Origin: Parelaphostrongylus tenuis | Taxonomy: Eukaryota > Nematoda > Chromadorea > Rhabditida > Metastrongylidae | Assembly: GCA_019055375.1 (NCBI GenBank) | Contig: JAHQIW010004446.1 | Location: 186,001-250,000 of the forward strand | Reading direction: 5' to 3' | Length of the DNA stretch: 64,000 nt | Shown here: piece after piece, positions 58,201 through 64,000 of the stretch | How the letters are laid out: the number at the start of each line of letters is the position of its first letter | Position numbering within the stretch: position 1 is the stretch's first letter | Translations under genes and position numbers: made by a program | Notes under the pieces: generated by a model | Databases searched by the model: none | Told to the model about the DNA's origin: nothing | The model's input: the letters and a program-made list of their open reading frames with translations, nothing else

Positions 58201-61200
58201 AATTAGATGCTCTCACGTTGGGACAAATGCGAAAATTGTTATCTGGTCCTCACAGAAAAAAATCATAACAACATTGTGACTGAGATATTGAGAAAAGCCA
58301 AAGACGCTGGCTCATGTCAACTCCTTTTGAATGACTTGAAGCCAGTGGCAAATCTCTTTTCTCCAACTTTTCGCATATCAACATTTAAGGCTATTATAAA
58401 TACGTGGCGAAACAGTCATGCAAAAGAGGACATACTATATGCCTTATTTATAATTTTTACTACTACTGATTGTTCTCACATTATTGATGAATTTATCTTC
58501 TGCGCTAGTGGCGAGGCATAATTCAATGAAATACTACAACATGTGGCAAGTTCTATCACCATCAAGAATCAAGCTCTCCATCTCTCTAACACTTATTGGA
58601 TGGAAGTAGACTTGCCTGTTCATCAAACACCACCAGTGCAATGTCCTGCAGGCTATTAAGTTAGCTAATTTAAGCTCTTAATAAATCAACTGTGGTACTT
58701 TGACGCCGAAGCAGTTCTGTGATATGATTAGCTCATCCATACCGGAAAGAAATTCTTCTTTTCTTGGAGGTGTGGCTGGGAATAGGTTTTGAATCTCACT
58801 TACAAGTGAATAGTTCTTAATATGAAGGATCTCCACACTTGCCAAATTGTCTTGGAGCGTTGAAAATTTTCTTGAAAAAATTTTAATTTTTCATTACGGA
58901 AGTAACGTTTCAAGGCACATGAGGACAAAGGCGGTCCACCTATGATTCATAGCTAGCAACCAAAACAAATCTTAAGTACAGAGTGCATTTTCATTAAGTA
59001 GTCAGTAGGGCAAATGTAGTAATATGAGATAAGGGTTTCTAGCAAACAATCATACAAGGCATTTGTCAACAACTTATGAAAGCTGGTTTTGTTTCTTGTT
59101 ATTATGTTTGATTAAGTTCTCCTAAGTTTCACATAATTTTATTGGAAACGACAAAGAAGTACGAAAAAATGGAAGGTCTATAGTATTAGGAAACAGTACA
59201 ATAATACTTTTTTGAAAGTGATAAGCTGATCTCAAAAGTTGCAAATTGTGAGTATTTCTTGAAAATCGCTGTGAAGATTCAAAGTTGAACTCGCATTCGT
59301 GATACCACATTTTAGAAGCACCTATAGAATTTTTCTTTCCCTTTTATGAAGCGAAAGCACACGAAAATTAAATAAATCTTTTAACTGAAAAATTATCCAT
59401 TTCTTTTCGAAAGTATGGCGGACTGCTGCTAAGTAACAGATAGTTATGCATGAAAAGAAACTCTGATTTCCATTTTTCGTTATTTCGGCGATGGCCTATT
59501 CTGGCTCATGTTGACTTTCTATGGAGTAACTAACTGTGAAGGAGAAGAAAGCAAGCACGAGCGAGTCAGGCACAAAACAACCCTGAGAACTCTTGCTATA
59601 ATTAATTTATTTTATGTGTATCTCTATCTCCATGCTTTTATGTGCAGATGCCATTATGATAATAAAAATATGACATTGAACAACAGTTGCCTTGCAGTTG
59701 GAAGAGCTTCACGCTGCAAGTCATAACTCAGTAGTTCCGATTTAACATCTTGTATATTTGCCTTCTGTGCGAACGAAGAGTTCACGTTGTAAGAAGAATC
59801 GTCGATTGGCTCAGAAATCAATTCCAATATAGCTTGCTATCGACCAGCACCTTCAAGTAATCATATCAGCATGGGAATTCAGATGGTTAGATACCGACTT
59901 TGATATTGTCATGAGACTTGCCCAACCCCAGCATTGATTTCTATGCAAACTTTGTTTTTTTGTTGATTGAGACGACAATTTCCAAGATCGGATTTATATT
60001 AAGCTCGAAATTTCAAACAAGTGTATATTATCAGAAAATTTCTACTTAATGCAACACTGACTGATGTTTCGACCGTTTCGCTTTCTTCGGCTTCTCATTA
60101 CGTCCTAACAATAATGGTGCACTTCATCAGATCTCACCTGATTCACAGCTGTTTTATGTTCTTCTTCTACTTGGCAGCTGAGATGTAGAGAAACAGGAGA
60201 GTTAATGTAGGACAATAAAGAACTTCCTATTAATAGTACCGAATGTACTCGCAAAAAGTCCAAAGTTTAGTTTTTCCACCATACTAATCATTTCCTGTTT
60301 TCATAGTAAGTATACAGATTATCCTACTCAAATCTATGTTGGAGAAAATTCTATCTCATTGCTAGCGCCAGAAGTTCCACATTTTTAATAACACCTCTGA
60401 TCGACATTCACATAACCCATATTCACCCGCTGTTGGGCTACATAGCTCAACATTTCATCACAGCCAAGTTGTTTCGTCCCACTGTTCTTAGGGTACGCTC
60501 TCAAATTGATTTCAGCTTTTTCTGCTTACTGCATAATTCATTTCTAACAATCGGGTATGCTATGAGCTAAATATAGACACAGTGCAGAGGTGCCAGCAGA
60601 TTTTGAAATGTAATATTTTGTGCGATGAACCCGAACCACATACCTTTCCAGAGCAGCGAACTCTTAATACACTAGAGAGGCTCTCGCTTTACCTTTACCT
60701 TAGTCATGTTTTAATCCACTTGGTAACTGTCAGTAATCACCCGTCAACGACATCGATTATTTCTGGAAGTTGTGATGTAGGAGAAAATGATTATGACATT
60801 ATGCTTATATTCGTCAGTGGAAGGAAACGTCACCAATTGCACATAAGTAAGCACAGCAATTATACAAATATACGTATATACTGTTATACGTGCACACAGC
60901 ATACACACATCAATATACATTTATATGTACACATGCCCATAGAAGAACACTATTAAATTCTCAAATTACCCTCAGCTGCAATTAATGAACTACAAGTTCA
61001 TATGAAGGATTTCATCTTGTAGCTTTCTGTAAGCGCCAGCACTGTCTTGGACATTACTGGTTGTCGAACTGTAATGTACAGCATAATTCCATCCTCGAAT
61101 CCTATCTTTCATAGCAAGCAAAAGTCTGAAATTTCTCGAAATCGAAGGTCATTGCAGACATATGCCATTGCTTAGGTCACAGCTGTCACCTCTCTCAAAG

Positions 61201-63420
61201 GATACGAAAAGTATGAAGCTGCTTGCGTCAATCGAGTTGGTGGTGTCTGTTGGGTAGATCTGACGCACGAGACCAGCAATGAGCGATTTTATTGATACTC
61301 GCTAGAGTTATCCGATAACTGGCGAGAATACAGTGCCAATGAATTTAACATATACACGCATAAAGAAAGCAAGGAAGGGAGGTAGAAAAAACTACTAAGA
61401 GAAGTGACCTAGAAACCTGATCAAATCTTCCGAGGAATTGATATGGCTAACATCCACTTCACAATGCGTCACTGAAAAAAATTGTCATGAACACATGTGG
61501 CACGTATCAAAAAAAAAAGAAATACCGTGATTATTAGTGAGTAAAGCCTCGGGCGTTTACATCGTGGCTTCCTTGTGGCCACCAATAGATTCCTGGATTA
61601 CGTACACAATATCATTCTCGTGACGAGTCACGCCTATAGGCGTTATAATGAAATTACAGAAGTGGCCTGCATGGCACCTATAAAGTGTCATATTCTTGTC
61701 GCTAATTTATTTTAATGCACAGAATTTCTTCCTAGAATTCTTATAATAAATCGGTACCTAATATAAGACAACTCATTGTTGTGCGATTAGTCCATGTGAC
61801 GGTGTCTTACTTCTCATTTCTGTTAAATTTCTCATTTTTGGTGAGAGGCTGGTGCTGTTGGAGAGAGTCCGCCGTTTAGACAGTGTAGCCAGTGTAGAGG
61901 AAGAGAATATCTCTGCTTTGTAGAAGTGACTCTTTTCTATGTTCCGCTTCCGTTTTCCACTCAATGAAAAGTTTTCTCCATTGAATCGTCCTCTGAACTT
62001 AGTAACTCTCCGTAAGAACTTATTTTCACAACTATCCTAGAAAGATCTGGAATTTTCTACGCCGTTAAAATAGATTCCATATGGTTTCTCACTATTTTTC
62101 TTCCTAATCGTTAACAAGGCAACGCGATAGCAATTTAATACGACATTGCCTTTACATTCCCTTGATTCACCCGTGAAAATAAGCAGAACTGCTTGCGGAA
62201 TGGCCGCAATGGATCAGTGGTTATTCCAACAAATGATTTTTAAGCATTACGAATTGACTTGTCACATGATTGTTTCTGAGGGACACCTGTAATCGAGTCT
62301 ACACGAAAAAGCATGACTCCTTATTGAAGAGCAGATGATGTTTCTTGTAATGGTGATTAGATCACTGTTGAAGAATCAGCATGAATTCTTGTACAAGTCA
62401 TTCGGAAGAAACATCCATCTTAGAACAAAAACTTTCAAATAATAGATTTTGTTGGAAGTCAGTTCTACTTTTGAAGCAAGATGTTGCAGCCTTCACCATC
62501 TCATATACATATATGATGTTGATCATTTCTGAATCTGATAAAGTTTCTGCTGGTTTCTATCACTGTTTTCGATTAAGCGACTGATTTGAAGCGAATGGAG
62601 TTGTCTAGTTGATGTCTCAATCCTTCCAACAATCCTCAGCTCCGTGTGAGACTATAAGAAATTACTGTTGGATGTCTTACCTAATATTCCGGAACATTAC
62701 AAAATTCGTTAACTTGTCTTCTAACAAAATTCTTACTCTTTCGTATATCACATGTGTTATTGTAAGATGCGGATTTCTCTATCTTTTTTGCTTGTTTTCT
62801 CATTAAACCAATTACTGTATTAAATGTATTCTGTTGGAATTCAAAAAGGAGCGCAAATTACATTTATTTCGCCCCCTAGGACTTTTCAAGAATTTTCACT
62901 TGAGTGCAAAATACTGTGAACGAAAATGATTCATAACTCATTGTTTAGTTATTAGATCGTCAACAGTCGGCTTTGCGCAATAAATGTCACCCTCTTCTTA
63001 ATAACTTGATAATATTCGGTAAAAACTTAGATTCTACATGAATCGACGGCGCTTACACACTGTCAGGCGAAGGCAAAGTATTGACTGATTTCAGATCCAA
63101 ATTTACACGACGTCAGATTCGCGATGTTTTATTTCGTGGTCGTCAAATGCCAACCATTATATATTGGTGAATTCTAACGAAATCACAAAGCTAGGAACAT
63201 TCTACCACTGACATAAATTAAGTTATACGTATCTGTTCTGTTGCATAGAAACGCCCGAATTTCGTCAATTAGCCAACGTTTTGATACTTGGTAAATATTG
63301 AGACATGAAGCTAGTCCCCCTACAGCACAGTTACGGGATTCTCTAGAAAAACTAACCCTGAAGCATCCGAGAATTTGTTGATTCTTAATATCGAAGTTGG
63401 TGTTAGTATGTGCGTGCGTT
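55250..63420. other. No recognisable gene
   Basis: AT-rich spacer. The longest frames (57858-58049, 58207-58521, 60582-60956, all plus) show no recognisable domain. A TTTCAG at 58.16 kb opens a 35-residue frame (TLGQMRKLLSGPHRKKS-stop) that could be a terminal exon, but nothing joins to it. Confidence 0.4.
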
Positions 63421-63423
63421 TGC

Positions 63424-63424
<1 letters not shown>

Positions 63425-63484
<60 letters not shown>
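63425..63484. repeat. TA then TG compound microsatellite
   Basis: About 21 TA units followed by about 8 TG units. Minus-strand frames here (THTHIYIYIY) are repeat artefacts. Confidence 0.95.
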
Positions 63485-64000
63485 ATTGAAGATTGCAAAA
63501 CTGGAACCCAAAATAAATCTTAACGAGTGTTATCACAATAGTGTGAACTCAATGAGTTTCAGTAAGATATATTGTCTTTGGTACTTAGCTCTTCACTGAA
63601 CGCGATAACATTCTAAAAAATTAGGAAAGAATCGATAGAATTTGTAAAAAGACTACTCAGGATGCAATGGAATTGTTCTTGTTCCGATATGCACTGAAAG
63701 TATGCCAAAAATGTACTTTGCGACTAAGCTCTGTAAATAGAATCGGTTATATGACAATTTCCGACTATGGGCGCTCTAACCTGAAGGCCATTACCACAAT
63801 CTCAAAGATTCGCCTAAGCGAATCTGGCTAAATCATATGACACGTTTTAGGGAATTCGCGAAATCGCACATGCATTTCGCCGTCGTTTTATATCTCTAGA
63901 ACACCAGTGGAGTAAAAATTTGGCGATTGCAGTACCTTGAAGGCATTACGTATGCGGAGGACTGGGTGAATGATCACATGAATGCTAAGATGAAGTGCAG

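Noticed and set aside
58207..58521. 104-residue plus-strand ORF
   Set aside because: No splice context, signal or family resemblance; composition like the surrounding AT-rich spacer.
60455..60500. Possible hammerhead arm (reverse GGGACGAAACAAC)
   Set aside because: No CTGATGA box lies at the right distance, so the GAAAC match is probably chance.
1..64000. CRISPR arrays, prophage, bacterial operons
   Set aside because: No regularly spaced short repeats with unique spacers, no ribosome binding sites and no long frames; the sequence is eukaryotic.

Overview
This window looks like a repeat-rich chromosomal segment of a nematode, most plausibly a clade V parasite such as a strongylid or hookworm. 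The evidence is AT-rich sequence with no long open reading frames, short coding exons bounded by nematode-style splice sites (TTTCAG acceptors, GTAAG/GTGAG donors), and two serpentine receptor genes of nematode type. Mariner, Penelope-like and RTE-type element remnants and many tRNA-derived repeats fill the rest. The species is not identified. The long single-frame ORFs are mostly noise; the real genes were found by joining short exons through matching splice phases.

Left edge (1-7.4 kb): the 5' half of a chemoreceptor GPCR of the Sra/Srab/Srb type lies on the minus strand. Three exons (7153-7356, 6425-6487, 1252-1473) join in phase 0, and the gene runs off the left end. Its introns hold a mariner deletion derivative, a Penelope-like GIY-YIG endonuclease fragment, and tandem and inverted tRNA-derived repeats.

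Middle left (7.4-26.3 kb): no gene can be assigned with confidence. There are two weak exon candidates (9106-9309 minus, 24725-24883 plus), several mariner remnants with terminal inverted repeats, a well-preserved tRNA-like repeat at 14.25 kb, and an array of three repeat units about 290 bp apart near 23 kb.

Centre (26.3-51.8 kb): one complete seven-transmembrane receptor gene occupies about 25.5 kb of the minus strand. Its eight exons encode about 378 residues (346 if the last exon is not used). All seven membrane segments are accounted for, the ERY motif is completed across a splice junction, and splice phases agree throughout. Four introns are 3-7.6 kb long and packed with mobile elements: Penelope-like repeats carrying hammerhead-ribozyme-like cores, an RTE LINE tail, mariners and foldback tRNA-like repeats.

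Right (51.8-64 kb): no gene is recognised. It contains a terminal-inverted-repeat element at 52.1-52.5 kb, the cleanest hammerhead-like core at 55.16 kb, and a TA/TG microsatellite at 63.4 kb. No CRISPR array, operon, rRNA gene or obviously functional tRNA gene was seen. The receptors act independently in sensory or peptide signalling; the other sequence is mobile-element debris in and around them.
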